64,000 nucleotides of DNA from assembly GCF_963675165.1 (NCBI RefSeq), contig NC_087377.1, positions 8,697,122 through 8,761,121 on the forward strand, read 5' to 3'. The notes under the pieces are model-generated. The model searched no databases and had not been told where the DNA came from. It saw only the letters and a program-made list of their open reading frames with translations. Shown piece by piece: positions 25,063-37,785 of this stretch (positions are counted from its first letter, which is position 1; every line of letters begins with the position of its first letter). Position numbers and translations under genes: made by a program. This DNA is from Halichondria panicea. Its lineage: Eukaryota; Porifera; Demospongiae; Suberitida; Halichondriidae.

Positions 25063-25784
25063 CTACAAGAAGACATCATTATTACACTCACAAGCAATTA
25101 AAGTTGCTTGTACAGATTCGTGCAAACAACCTCTTTTAAAAGAAGCGGATGCGATTTCTGGGAAGACGACTATATATCTACGATGTATGAATTCACAATG
25201 CTCCTCGATTTCCCTTTGCAGTCTCGATCTACTCATCAGTACAATACAACAATCATCGCATTCAGTACTCGGTATTAATATACATCGATCAAGAGATTAT
25301 ATTCCGCATGTAATTAGTCACAGTATACTATATATATATATACTGCATGCTCAATAAGTTACCTGATCATGAGCTTAAGGAGTATGTTCACATTCAATTA
25401 TTGCTATAGCCCTGGCTGTGAGTTTGAGATGCCAACCAACCGGTAGTAGGTACCTTCATTAGCATGGTGGTTTCAGCCCGGCCACATGGCAGCCCTGCTT
25501 TTCTGCAAGATAGGGGGAGGGGCTCCCTACATTGCACATGCAGGTTATCCTTATTTTGTTCAACCCACAATCAAATTAAAGGTAACCATTGTATAATATT
25601 AAAAAATGGAAGTGAAAATGTGTACAAAGCACAAATCATATAATTACAAAGAAGCTTACGATTCACAAATCGTATGTAGGCTAGCTATATCGATAATAAT
25701 TGCTACTGTAACAGTGTCATAATAATTATCTTCTCACAATATTTTTTGTTTGTTCCTAACTACAAGTGTATAATGTCCGTGGAC
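25063..25784. other. Intergenic, P4HA copy 2 promoter and receptor B 3' flank
   Basis: No coding region. Includes the non-coding first exon donor of P4HA copy 2 (ATCAG|gtaact at about 25362) and a self-complementary AT run near 25325-25345. Confidence 0.45.
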
Positions 25785-25955
25785 CTAATTGTCCTCATCG
25801 CCCTCACTCTTATCACTCTTCTTAAAATGCTCTATGGAAGCGTACTCCACAGCTTCATGTCCCTCTGCCCCACCAGTAGGAGTGACTGTGGCATCAACTT
25901 TCGCCTTATTCTTGTCCTTGGTGGCCATCTCCAAGTCAGCATAGATCAGAGCATT
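25785..25955 (-). CDS. Receptor B terminal exon, tail form 2
   Basis: Acceptor ttctcag, then NALIYADLEMATKDKNK..., then HEAVEYASIEHFKKSD, and stop TAG at 25785. Two strict ITIM-type motifs, tyrosines 33 residues apart; the tail end is highly charged. It is in phase with the exon ending at 30144 but not behind the exon at 26765-26923, so it is an alternative last exon. Confidence 0.7.
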   Translation of the reverse strand, partial: NALIYADLEMATKDKNKAKVDATVTPTGGAEGHEAVEYASIEHFKKSDKSEGDEDN

Positions 25956-28900
25956 CTGAGAAAACGAAGAAAAGGGATTAACGTGACGTCACAGTCATAC
26001 AATTTAATGTCACAGTCACAAAATGTATCGATATAACGTCATAGTACAATGTATCGACAAGACTGACATGGGTTTAACGTTATAGCTATAAGTGTATCAT
26101 CAATAAGGTAATGTCAATAAACCCATAAAGTGCTAAGACAAAACAAAGTTGGTACTCGTGATTACTATTCACAATGCGGCTACTTTGTTGTGACTTGGTA
26201 ATAAAAGAAGGGGCACAATTGTACGTCATTATACGGTCTGAGTGAGTGAAACCCCTCTTAGAGCAACCACTTCTAAAGAAAGGCCAACCATGATAAAGGA
26301 CCCACGTCTACGTACCCAGGCCTCCAATGAACCAGTTTTGGTACAAACCACTACAGCAAAGTCCACAAATAGTTCTGAGTCCGCTCTATGAAGGGCTACT
26401 GGAGTCAGTGCATAATAGGTAACTCAATGAAAATCCTAGATTTATATTTAGGTAAAGGATAACACACAGCTACAGCTAGGAATGTCTGGTATAAATCTAT
26501 ACAAAGTCATGTGGGACGAGTTATATAGGGATTGGTAAAGATCACAATAATAAGACACTAATTTTGCAGCAGATAGACCATGCACATGTCAAGTCACTAC
26601 ATATAAAACCCAGTTATATACATGATAGACTCGTACATACACTATACTAGTATAAAAAATTGTTAATCTGGTAAGGTTAAACTAATGAGTTTCAGTTAAT
26701 TAATGCTAATAATCTGCACGACCTTGTTTTTGCCTGAGCCAACACTAATAAGTTTCGGTTAATGTTAATCTGCACGACCTGCTTTTCCCTGAGACAACAA
26801 ATCCTCGTACTCCCCCTCTGTTGTTGCTGAGGCCTGTGAGTCATCGATTCTCTGTCCCCATGGTTTCTTTATTTGCTCATAGGCAATATTCTTCTTAAGT
26901 ACTGGAGCGAAAGCTTCGTTGGGCTGCTCAATTGCCTAGTAACATACCACGACCTAGGTTACACATGTACCTACTAACGAGGTGCACATTGCCTAGCAAT
27001 ATACCACATCTGTTAATAATTGGTGTAAGAGAAATATATGGCAGGAATGCCGAGTCGACAGCCTACAACAACATTCCACACTGTTACTGTAACATGAGTA
27101 ATTAATCGATCTTGAAAGCAAAATCAAAATAATTCTAAGAGGACCTATATTATCTATCAAAAGTGTTTCTCACACTCGTGACTTATCAGACTTATCATTG
27201 AAACCTTAGCTATAAATAAGCAAACATGTTTATATAACGAATAATGGAAAAGGGATAATCAACGGAACACACCTTAAACAAACGCACTCAGACTAAGATA
27301 TGCTCTTCTTTCACAACAAACAATAAAGAGAAGCTAGCTTATTCATTGTTACTAGATAGGAGCCCATGGGAAATCATCTTGTATGGGCTTCTGGTGTATG
27401 TTGGGTAATACTCTAATTATGTGGTGGCTTGGCTATATATAGGAGAACAACTGTTCTGGGAAAGACTATTGTACATGCATGCACTATCAGTGAGATCATA
27501 TAAGCTTCAAAATTTTACCTTTTTGCGAAGTTAAGAAGCCATATATATTCTGAAAGTTGTCATTTCACACAAATAAGCCTACACGTATATTTGGGGCATA
27601 CAAACCAGTGTACACTTCCTGACCACAGGGGAAGTTAAGACAGCACCTTGGCTCAGTGAGGCCACACACACTAGGGCAGTATCTTATAAGGTCTCAATTA
27701 CATGTACTATTATGTTCTCCATATGTATCTGCTGAAATGAAAGCTCAAATTATTTAGCCTGCCCAGAGACTAGAAGTCTTTGAGATGAGCCCACTCAAAC
27801 TGTGGACTAGCAATAACTAATTACTATGCCACACACGCACAAATGAACTAGCTCATAGCATATCCTGTTACATACGACTGGAAAAGCAACAAGAGGAGGC
27901 AATGCCTCTCCACAATGTATGCGCCCAGAGGAGGTTCGACAACCGTGCGCCTAGTATTATTTTTGTTGAATCAGCATTTTCATAAACTTGCCTTTAATGT
28001 GTTGCACTCCTCTCAGACTTATATGTAGTCCTATCTTGTATTGTTAGGTCTAGTTTAGTAATAGGAGCTCTAACTCTCAATAACATCTGTAAAGGCAAAT
28101 TTTATGAAATGCTGATTCAATGCTAGGTGCATGGTTGTCGGACCTCCTCTGGTACATGGGTGTGCCATACCACCCCTATACATGTACTAGAGACAAGCAC
28201 ACACACTGCAGTACCAGTGTATATAAGCTATTGTACATATCAGTGAAACTGTATATGTCACATCGGAACTCATGTTATAAATACTCAACCACTGCAATTA
28301 TACAAACTGTAGGAGCGATCAGTTTCAGAAACTATTCAAACAGGTAGAGTTTCTGTTGCCTAATGGTAGCATACTAATGGGAGCAACTCACAGTACAGTA
28401 CAGTACAGTACATGCAGGCTTTAATTCAGTGTGTATGTAGAGTGTGCATGTAGGTTCCTAACTAAACTTTGTTGCTATTTCAATGTCTCGTAACAACAAT
28501 CTGATATTTAGGGTCACATGTGTGCATACAGTACAGAGTTCTAAAATTAGATTAGAGGTATTTTTAGCCACAATGCTATGTATACTGAATGCCCACACAT
28601 ACACCTGTATAATAGTACACTAAACCAGTTGGCCAAGTCAATCATCTATAATCAATGAATGCAAATACAGAGGAACCTCTCACTTAATGTTGGATACACA
28701 TGTTTATAAGGAGTCCTGATAAAGTGTTCTTCTATTGAACTTGATTCATCGTCTTGAATAGTACATAATTATGATGATAAAAATATGTACTTAATTAGGG
28801 CTCCACTGTACCGTAAACATGTGACAAATGTGGTTCAATTAAGACGCAAATTCTCACCCCCGTGGGTAAATATTGACAGTGATACTGAATACACCCCAGC

Positions 28901-31900
28901 CCACACACTAAGGGAACACGGCTGACAGCATCCTCTGGGGAATTTTGCAACACCCATGAATCCATTTAGTGCCTGGCAGTGATTCTAGTTATAGACCCAA
29001 ATACTACGACAGATGTTTCTTACTAAAGCTGAGACTGCTTTATCAATCTATGTACTTGTACATGTACACAATGCTACACAATGGGGATGGGAATGTTCTT
29101 GTACTGATAAGACACTACAAAACAACCACCTTAGCAGAACAGTTTCAAGCAGTGAACTGACTTTATATTGTGGCCACACTGTAAGCTGGTCATGCACCCT
29201 TGAACAAGCCTGAGGGCGCATACATATTGCATAAAACTATAACATGAGGATTCAACCTAATGCAACCTATAAGCCATTCTATTGTAATGTTATGCCCAAG
29301 GGTGACTGTGACAAACAGATTTCATTGCATTGCACTAGTTAGGGGAATGCAGTGTTACAGGAAAGTTGGCATGTGAGGGAGGTGGGAATCACCATTGATA
29401 AGAAACACTCCAAAACAGACAAACATTTCCAAAGAATACATAGGTAGAGATATGAATGATAATGAAGTAGACAACATTGCCTTTGGGAACATTTCTATTC
29501 TCTGAAACACTTATCAACAGGCAGGCACACAAACAAGGAGACAACATATATCCAACAAGCTAGAATGATCACCCTATCAGGTTATACCCGGTCTCTCAAC
29601 CATTGCCTCCCACAAACCACATAAGTGGTCACACAGTACTCCCTACATACCTCAAAGCACAGCTCAGGTGCACTGGGTTGTTGGTGCATGTGTACAACAT
29701 GTGCAAAGCTCACTAGACCACGACAAATAGAATGTTGGTACAATGCAACTCCTAATAGGGAACTTATCACAGTAAAAAACTAACTGTTGTGCAATACCAG
29801 GGCAAGTTTTGGTGTGTGGATAGCAACTACAGGAAAGCATAGGGAAACATTGACACACAGAGCCAAAAGCACAAGGAATACAACTGACACGTACACACAT
29901 AATTATTAGGGCAGCTACTAAGACTAGCTCATAATGTGAGCTGGTGTGCAAAGAAATCCTTGCACTATATTAGCACAAATTCCTCAAACATTTACTATTT
30001 AGTGTAACACACAGCTTTTAGCCTACCTAAGCAAACACTACAGACCACACACACACAACAAGCCACTAAACAGCAACAGTTCATACAAGTGTTTAACCAG
30101 AGCTAGACTAAGCAATAACACCTAATTTGTGGTCGTAACTCACTGAGTCTGGGCCAGCATCCACATCTTCATTCCCTGGAATCACGTCAGGTGACTTGTC
30201 AGCAGCAGCGGCTTCAGGGTTCTGAGTGGAGAGGTGGCTTATGAAACATTGGAACAAGAAGTGCTCACCATGCATGCTTAAGCGCACATACACGATTATA
30301 GTCGTATGAACTGCCCAATTATTGATTCGTACAGCTCAGGATACATGTAGTTACTTACGTTGAACGTATTGCGGTACAATAATTTTCGTACTGTCACAAT
30401 ACGAAAATATCCACCATATGAAAATAACTCGCTATTATAATACGGTATTAGTTCTCAAAAACACACATACATGTATATTGTGCACAGACATGTATTTGCA
30501 GATAGTTAACAGACTGCCCTTAACATGCGGCACTGATCAAGTCCCGTACTCCACTCACTACTAGAGGGAGCTATATTTGACCTTCCCCTAACGGACTGAC
30601 CTTGAAGGTCTCAGTGGGGGGAGAATCAGATATAGGGTCCACCTGATCTCCATGGCTGGGACTGTGGGGGCAGTATATACTTAGTAGTAAAACTTGTTAA
30701 GACAAGATGTGTATGTACACGCATGTACCCACAAGTACTCTGTTCACAAAACAAACTGCTCAGTGCATACTACATGTAGCTCACGTCAGTTTGTCACTCT
30801 GTTCCTCCATTTCGTGTGATACCTTCATTCCTCCGGACTCTGAATAAATTTGGATTCGAAAGTGAAAAAGCAATACAGAGAAAAATCACTTACTTCTTGT
30901 CTTGCTCCAGTAACACAGTACAATGACAATGATGACCACAACTAGTACTAGAACAAACAGAAAACCAACAATGATTCCAGCAATACAACCTTCAGTACAT
31001 CCTCCCTGTGGTGAAGTTGTCCCTGGTGATGAGGTTGTTAGGTCACTGCCGGTAGGAGACGTTGTTGGAGGTGGAGGGACCGTTGTTGCTGTAAGAATAA
31101 TAAGTGGAACCAAAGAGCATGCAGAGGTGGTTGTAATATTCATTTACCAACACGTTTTACCTGCCCAGGCGTATAAAGTAGCCTTGAGAACTAACTTAGG
31201 AATTCTATACTCATTATAGAAGATTGGCCACTCTTCAACTTACGGAGAGCTGCAATTAAAAAATCTGCCACAAAAGCGTCCACATTTACTTCCGTCATGT
31301 CATTGCGACGCACAATGCGAACTGTGTAGGTGTAACTAGTACCAGGCATAAGACCTGAGAACATCACAGTGTACTCGTAGCTAGCAGAGAAGTTGGCTAC
31401 AACTGGTGCAGTGTCGTTGGGGGTTAGAGAGGTGATGACTAGTAGCTGGTCTAGTCGATACTCAGTGATTGGTAGGTTCAGAGTAACAGTGAAGTTAGTA
31501 CCAGATACTGTCCCTACATTCTGTGAAGTAATGTTTTGACCAGGAACTGCATGGGTGGACACAACATGCGCATCAAGCTAAAACGTGAATCAGAATGACA
31601 GGCTCACTTGTGAAATCACTCGATGCCATTTCCCTACAGTTTCCAGAGGTCAGTTGCACACACATCGTAAAAGTTTCTCCAAAGTCAGCATCATCAGGAA
31701 GAGTGACTTCAAATGACTCACCAGTAAACACTATGTTAGGTGTACAAGCCATGCCGACCCGATTGTACCCAATCATACGACTGGTGTTAACAATCTGAGA
31801 TATTTCCTAATAAACAATTTATGGGTAAAATATTCATTCCACTTTTGTGAAAATACGTACTTGAACCATTCCAAAAAATACTTTCATCATGATGTTCATG

Positions 31901-34900
31901 GTTATGTTTGTCCCATTATTTTCCATGACCGTGCTGCTCAACCGATATACACCAGAAATAGTAGGGGTCACAAAATCTGTGAAAGAATGTAATACAGAAT
32001 GTTAGGCATTTGGTTATTATTACCTGGTGCGATTAAACTGACATCTGCAGTAGAGTCTCTCCCAGCTAACAGTCCCATTGGTGTCATTGGTGTCACGGTG
32101 ACGGATGTATTCATACAAAAAGGAAAACCTGAGTCATTCAATAGTTCTCTAGTCAAACAGGTAACGATATCAGTTGTGTTATAAGTCACTCCATTCCAAC
32201 CAATAGAGTAACTTGTGATGCAATCAGGATAGTCGGTGTTAAGAGTTTGCTTCCATTGCAAAACTGTACTCTCCAATTTAGTACTCACATTGGAAACACC
32301 ATTCACTCCTGAACAGAGAAATGAAACTGCCATTATACCATACAGCGGATTACTTTCATATGGCGTACATTTCGTATTATACATGTAGAGCATCATACGA
32401 ATTAAACTACGAAATTATTCTATCGCATTCTATGAAGGTGACATAATTATTTTGCAAGATTAAATTTCTGCGTATGAGAAACATTTGTATCCACAATTAA
32501 ATGGAAATGCAATGAATCCCATTTGTGAATACAGTATAAGCGGGTAGTTTTTGTTGGTGCAAATTTTCGTACGAACAACCATTTATGTATTTTTAATTTT
32601 CGTACAGCTCAGGATAGTTACTTTTTGTATGCTGCTCTTCAATACGAAATAATTATAGGAAAATTTCCACTATATACGGTAATTACAAACGCTATTAATC
32701 TCTCAACTTAATACCATTATAGCGGGAAATTTTCGATGTTTAGCTCGAGAGCCCTCAGAAGAAATGTTTACAGTTCTGTTGTAATACCCACATTTCAATG
32801 CCAGGAAACCACACCCACAAAGAGCTTTACATGTGAAATACTGGTGCGCGAGAGTTTCTCCCAGGTTTTAATTTTCGCGTTAACTGCTCTCGCGAGATCT
32901 CTCAAAAATTTCCCTCTATACGTTACCATTAAAATAATAGTGAAATAGTACCAGTGAAAATATGTCCGCTTAAGGTACATGGACTATGAGGCCAGGTTAC
33001 ATACCTGAGAGGTCAGCAGTGAAGCTGTAAGGTGCACTCGTATCTCCCGACACTCCACTAGGCGTGATTACGAACCCCACAAAGCTGTAACTATAGCCAC
33101 ACACATCCAAACCATCGACTGTCACAGGTGATGTAGAGCTTGACCCACCACTCACTGACCCATCGCCACCATCTTGAGTGGCATTGACCACATAGGTGGC
33201 AGCACACAGAGTATTATTGTCCACTGACAAGCTCACATTTGCCATGGACTGAGATATCTGCTCCACCATGGTGATGTTGGGAGTTGGAATGGCTGCACAA
33301 GAAATATTAAAAAGTAAAACATTAAGAAGCCATCTCACCTGCAACACTGATGTTTATACTGGCAAGTACAGACACTAATGCAGCATTTTGGCCAGACAAG
33401 CACTCCACTTCACCACTCAGTCCTTCAGTGGCAGTTATCTCGACAGTTGAGCTCAGTGTTGAACCACCACTGACCATGGTGACCGTGAAGGGAGCACAAA
33501 TAGGAAGATTTGGTGATCCATGAACGACAAGACATTGAGCTGATACACCAGGAAGCCTCCACTCAGTAATAGCACCAATAGTGATGTTATGAGTACAAGT
33601 GATGGAGATGGGATCTCCTGGACAAGCTGTGACTACTCCATTGGTGGACTCAGGAGTTGACATCAAGCTACCAAATGCATCTGCAAGATGAGTAATAAGT
33701 ACCAATTGATTAAGTACTGTGCCATAAAAATGTCTTTTAAAACCCTCAAAATTGCGTTCAGCCCAGCTGGGACCTAAATTATGCGCGTATGTTCTACAGC
33801 TGAGAATAGACATTTAGGTGTGGTCTAGCTTAGTTTCACTTGCTAGCTAGCTGTTCAAAAGTGTGAAGGAAGTCAAAGATGCAGGATGATTGTTGCAAGC
33901 ACCAGAACAAATTATAGCAACGGTGTAGGCGCGGCCTCACAAATTATGCTAATGCTCACGTAACGTGGTGCTTAAATTATATTGTGCTGTAATTACATCA
34001 ATTACGGTACCGTACTTATTCAATATAAGGTGACACTTAAAAAGTCAGAGTCGTTTCTTTTGGAAGTTGAACAATTATGTTGAAGTTCTGGTGTCGCATA
34101 TTAGAGGGTCGGATCTAATTGGAGGTAAGTCGAGGCTACTCTATCATCCCCTCGATTATAGCCTGCAGGGTTTCATTAAAGATTAATTTTGGGGGAAGGT
34201 TTTTACGCAGGCCGCAAAATGTTTGGCCACTCCCACATTTGTTTCCCACACTCCCTATTACATGCTAGTGCATCACAGTATCTAGTAACATAATAACATC
34301 ATAGTCAGTACTATAATGCTCATTAGTCCACACACATTTTGGGGGGAAGGTTTACCCCCACCCCACTAAGATGAAACCCTGACAGGCTGCTTAAATTATC
34401 GGTTATTTTCGAGGCACTAAATTTTTGCGGATTGCTCGAAGGTTCAAATGACCACCCCTACAGTACTAGAGAGGTTTCCGGAAATAAATGAGGTTCGAGG
34501 TCAATCCTCGAAAGCTGTGAAAATATACAGCTATATGCCTTGGTACATTGTTTCTAGCTGCCTGGAATTGAAGCTATGGTATTTAGGACACAAAATTAAA
34601 CCAATTTGTCAACGCAGCAATCGCGAGGTCAGGCTAAGGTCGAGGGTGAGGGGTCCGACACCGTAATTTTTAGCGTACAAGATTTCAAAATCTCGAGATT
34701 TCAGAGATTTCAAAGATTTCACAGAGCATCACTCGGGTTGAAGATTTAAAGTTCTACCGTCATTCAACACTTGCACTAGTCATGCACCTCGGTCATGGAT
34801 GCACTAGCACTTGGCACTTGCACTGTGAGCAGATGCAATCAAGGCATAGATGGGCGTGCCCGTCCCCTTTTTGTAGGTAGGCCACGCCCATCTAGTCAAG

Positions 34901-35436
34901 GCATGACACTGAGATTACAATAAGATTACGGAAAATGAGGTCAAAGGTGGGATTTTAGAGATTTCAAGATTTCGGGATTTCATGAGATTTCAAAAGTAGG
35001 TGTACAAGATTTCACGGAGTGTCAGACCCCTCGAGGTCGAGGGTGCGTAATTTGGAGGGTCACCTTAAATCGGTAACACGTTTTCACTATGTATAAATAA
35101 GGCTGTATGTCATGTAGAATTTAGAGAGACCTCTAGCTCTACAGCTAGCTGGACTCTCCAGATCCACTTTAATACCTGGGACATTTTTATCCACTACAGC
35201 TAAATCTACTCTATACTGCACTAGCCTTTTAGTAAAAAAATGACACAAGGCATATACATGTAGCTGGCTAGAGAAAACGCTTCTAGTTTTATACATAGGC
35301 TTACCTGATCCACTTGGGCAGCAGAGGTAGATTGACACAACCACCAGAAAAATCTAATGAAAAACAGAATAGGCCATCTTTAATATAATAACGCTGTATT
35401 TCCTATTCTAGTATTCAATCAAGTCTTTACCTTCAT
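25785..35436 (-). CDS. Receptor B: Ig + FN3-like + TM with tyrosine-motif tail, alternative ends
   Basis: Likely a cell-surface recognition receptor. Coding exons: 35431-35436, 35305-35353, 33339-33680, 33005-33292, 32024-32308, 31861-31976, 31608-31806, 31244-31546, 30894-31088, 30785-30839, 30601-30661, 30144-30221, then 26765-26923 or 25785-25955. All phases fit. Signal peptide MKIFLVVVSIYLCC. The Ig-like exon has CPGDPISITC...VECLSG. Two FN3-like exons follow, then a Cys-containing segment split over two exons, another FN3-like exon (SGLMPGTSYTYTVRI), a Pro/Thr stalk and TM CIAGIIVGFLFVLVLVVVI. The two terminal exons both fit phase 0 after GPDS. One ends with NIAYEQI and GEYEDLL (711 aa total), the other with LIYADL and VEYASI (715 aa). 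IxYxxI, LxYxxL and VxYxxI match the ITIM consensus (S/I/V/L)xYxx(I/V/L). Many N-glycosylation sequons are present. Family name unknown; the ligand cannot be inferred. Confidence 0.85.
26765..26923 (-). CDS. Receptor B terminal exon, tail form 1
   Basis: Acceptor ttgagcag, then PNEAFAPVLKKNIAYEQIKK..., then GEYEDLLSQGKAGRAD and TAA. There is no in-phase donor before the stop, so it is terminal. It has one strict ITIM-type motif (IAYEQI) and one YEDL site. A roughly 60-bp local duplication downstream (about 26690-26770) repeats the stop-codon region. Confidence 0.7.
   Translation of the reverse strand, partial: PNEAFAPVLKKNIAYEQIKKPWGQRIDDSQASATTEGEYEDLLSQGKAGRAD
26924..30143. other. Large intron of receptor B
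   Basis: About 3.2 kb with no exon I can support. It holds a cagaggaggt-type foldback at 27926-28151 and otherwise simple AT-rich sequence. Open frames near 29580-29950 have no splice context. Confidence 0.5.
27926..28151. mobile_element. Foldback MITE (cagaggaggt terminus) in receptor B intron
   Basis: About 60-bp inverted ends starting cagaggaggt and gacaaccrtgc; the central part is unique. Terminus shared with 2784-3209. The flanks (gtatgcgcc / gtacatggg) do not show a convincing duplication. Confidence 0.7.
32535..32925. repeat. Degraded MITE copies in receptor B intron
   Basis: Two adjacent remnants, about 32535-32685 and 32717-32925, have termini resembling tatagcggg...ttttcg and inverses. 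They lie between the first two FN3-like exons. Confidence 0.5.
34648..35032. mobile_element. Foldback element in receptor B intron 2
   Basis: Imperfect inverted ends gaggggtccgacaccg / inverse of tgtcagacccctc, with arrays of agatttcaaaga-like words inward from both ends. A central hairpin tagatgggcgtgcc...ggccacgcccatcta lies at about 34848-34898. Confidence 0.6.
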
Positions 35437-35499
35437 TCTTATCATCTCTAGCTAGCAAGGCTTACTGGCTTTTTTTAGCTACAAGCATAGACACTACTA

Positions 35500-37785
35500 C
35501 ACAGCCAAAAATTTCATTCTGTATCGGAACTGGCACAGTGTGTATCGGAAGTGGTTACAGTTGCATACAGATCATGTGATCATTTGTGAATCTGAACATT
35601 AGGGGAACAGGTCAGATTCAAAATGTGTGTACACTTATGTATCGTTTTGTAATCTGAGCTGAATCAGACTTGAAATTCTATCATTCTGAAACTGACTGTA
35701 AAGCTCTTTTAATAATAGTTTCAGAATTGTCATTATTTTAAAGGCAAAGTGATAGTACAGACAACAAATTAGCAATAGAATTGAAAGCACAAAAGTGATA
35801 GTAACAACATGAAAGCTACTGCGTCATGCAGTATACATTGAAACAATACAATTTATTCGTCCAGTCGTGCATGTATACAAATCTGTTTGTTGGAATTGTC
35901 TCTCGTTCGACTTGTAGGACATTGAGCGGTCCGTTACTGACAAATTCACAAGTGTCTGTACATTCATGTACTATTGACGTTTCAAGTAAAATGTCAACAG
36001 GGTAGACTCCAGTAATCGTATCCGTTAGGGTCAACAGTGGGCAGTCATACTCGTTGACAATTGGTTGTCCATTCAAGACGATGCCCTCAAATTTCTGGAC
36101 CAGGCACATAGATGAATGGGATGCTAGTCTGAGTACATTTGCCACCAGTATACCATACTGCAGTGTTGTGTGTGTGGTAGAAGTGTGAGGTTGTGTCAAG
36201 TTGAATGTTAATTTGTAAAGTACGTACCTGTGACATGTTGTCTGTGGTGGCCAATTTAACAGATTGCCCACAGTGAACAAGTTGGCCAGCTTGTGACACA
36301 ACACCTCCATATCTTTGGACATCATCCCGCAGGTTGAAGGTCTCAAGAAGATCCACAGACAGGTCAGTGGGAAGGCTTCCCAGGGTCATCACCTCTCCAC
36401 CCACCTTAAGCTCAACACTCGAGAGAGATGCAGGCTGTACTTGTTTCTGTAATTTGTGTCATTTTGTATGCTTTCGTCGACTCAACATAAAAATGTGATA
36501 ATTACCATTCTGAGTGCTCCTGGCTGGTATATCGCCTTGTGTTTGGGTGGTGTTGCTCCATTCAGAAACTTTTGGACCGCATTTGAATGGTACATGTGTA
36601 CCAGTCCTAACCCAACGCTCCTGGATGGTAATATGCATACTGGTTACGCGGGAAAGGGGGGGGGGGGGTACGATCACTGTATATACAAGTACATGGCATA
36701 AATGGTACAAAATGGTTGAATAAAAAGTAATAACTGTAGCAAGCCAACAGCTACCTGCCAAAACTGAGTGTCGTTCCCCGTCACACACAAGCCTGATGTC
36801 TTCCAACACGGCAAAGCTGAGAGCAATGTCTCTACTTGACGCAGCTTTATTAGAGTATACATTGTAGTTTCTCATCTTTGAGTTGAAAGCCTCACACCTG
36901 CATGAATAATATTGATGTACAGTGGACAGTAATTTGTTATACCTTTCTGTGTTAAAAGATGATGGGGGACCAAACTCTTTCATACTTTCCGGAAGATGGA
37001 GTAGCAGGTGAACTTATTGTTTTTTCAGCATTTCAGGCATGTTTTCTTTTACGGTGGCCACAAAGTGCTGACATATCTGGTCATAGTCGTGTACTTTATC
37101 CTCGGTGAATGGTACACAGTAGGCAATTCTGAATACCTACATGTATACATGTACACGTACAAGTACAAATTTGCATTATAAGGTTATAAGGTCAGTCTGT
37201 ACCATGTGCTCAAAGCTATATACTTGTAATGCGTACATGTGCATGTACCTTTGAAAGAGCAAGCCAAACTTTTCTCTCTCCTTCAGATATTGATATATGA
37301 TTGCTGGACAATGGTGCATTGTATAAAGTAGATCTATAAGGTACTGAACAGCTATATTATTATACAAGTCATGTCAATGAGGAAAAAGTCTATAAAAAAA
37401 GTCTATATAATTATGTATAATCATGCTGTAACTTATACACTCACTTTTTAACTCATCTAATATCGACTGTAGGAGCTGGCTATCTGGGGAAGACATTTTG
37501 CTTTGTTTTATTATACTACATGTGCTCTCTCATGTGCTCTATTTTAAGCTTCTGGTCTGATACATAATCTCTTAACACATCAGATACTGTTCTCCGTTGT
37601 ACACTTGTGTATCAATAAAAAACTAACAGTACAGTAATTGGCTGAAATCTGCTTCAGATACAATTTGAAAATACAGAATAGTTACTGATCCGCATGCATA
37701 CAGTTCAGATACAAAACCGACTACATAACAGTATCAGATGCGGAACAATTCACTTCAGATACGGAAATGATTATTTTTGGCTGTG
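35500..37785. mobile_element. DNA transposon with CACAG ends (CACTA/EnSpm-like), carries a broken gene
   Basis: Inverted termini cacagccaaaaat, followed by a patchier repeat with words like gtatcggaa / gtatctgaa, are flanked by TA at 35498-35499 and 37786-37787. The subterminal regions (35500-35720, 37560-37785) are rich in repeated cagatac/gtatctg words, as in CACTA elements. A multi-exon minus-strand gene fills the interior. The class call rests on the CACAG ends and subterminal repeats and is an inference. Confidence 0.65.
35816..37496 (-). pseudogene. Transposon gene remnant, multi-exon, unknown function
   Basis: It begins MSSPDSQLLQSILDELK (37445-37496), then an exon with QYLIDLLYTMHHCP and one with IAYCVPFTEDKVHDYDQ. 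Next come LLLHLPESMKEFGP, a roughly 57-nt intron, and ERCEAFNSKMRNYNVYSN with SSRDIALSF. It finishes with exons carrying QPASLSSVELK...GQLVHCGQSVKL and GQPIVNEYDCPLL...VHEC, stop at 35816. The FGP...TE+..EAFN..R...SN..A.SRDIA pattern resembles, from memory, an uncharacterised protein family tied to CACTA-like elements in fungi and sponges. It is broken: an in-frame TAA precedes VHLLLHLPE, and frame changes occur near 36780 and 36170. Catalytic residues not identifiable. Confidence 0.6.

Noticed and set aside
26765-26923. Joining both receptor B tail exons in one transcript
   Set aside because: The only GT donor near the end (AAAGCAG|gtcgtg) is phase 1 and would lead directly to a stop in the exon at 25785-25955.
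29582-29951. Cys-rich minus-strand frames inside receptor B's large intron
   Set aside because: No acceptor/donor in phase with neighbours and no family resemblance.
31595-32184. Plus-strand ORFs antisense to receptor B exons
   Set aside because: Arise from codon bias of the opposite-strand exons; the same shadow appears opposite receptor C.
36456-36723. Plus-strand ORFs opposite the transposon gene
   Set aside because: Shadows of minus-strand exons; no independent support.
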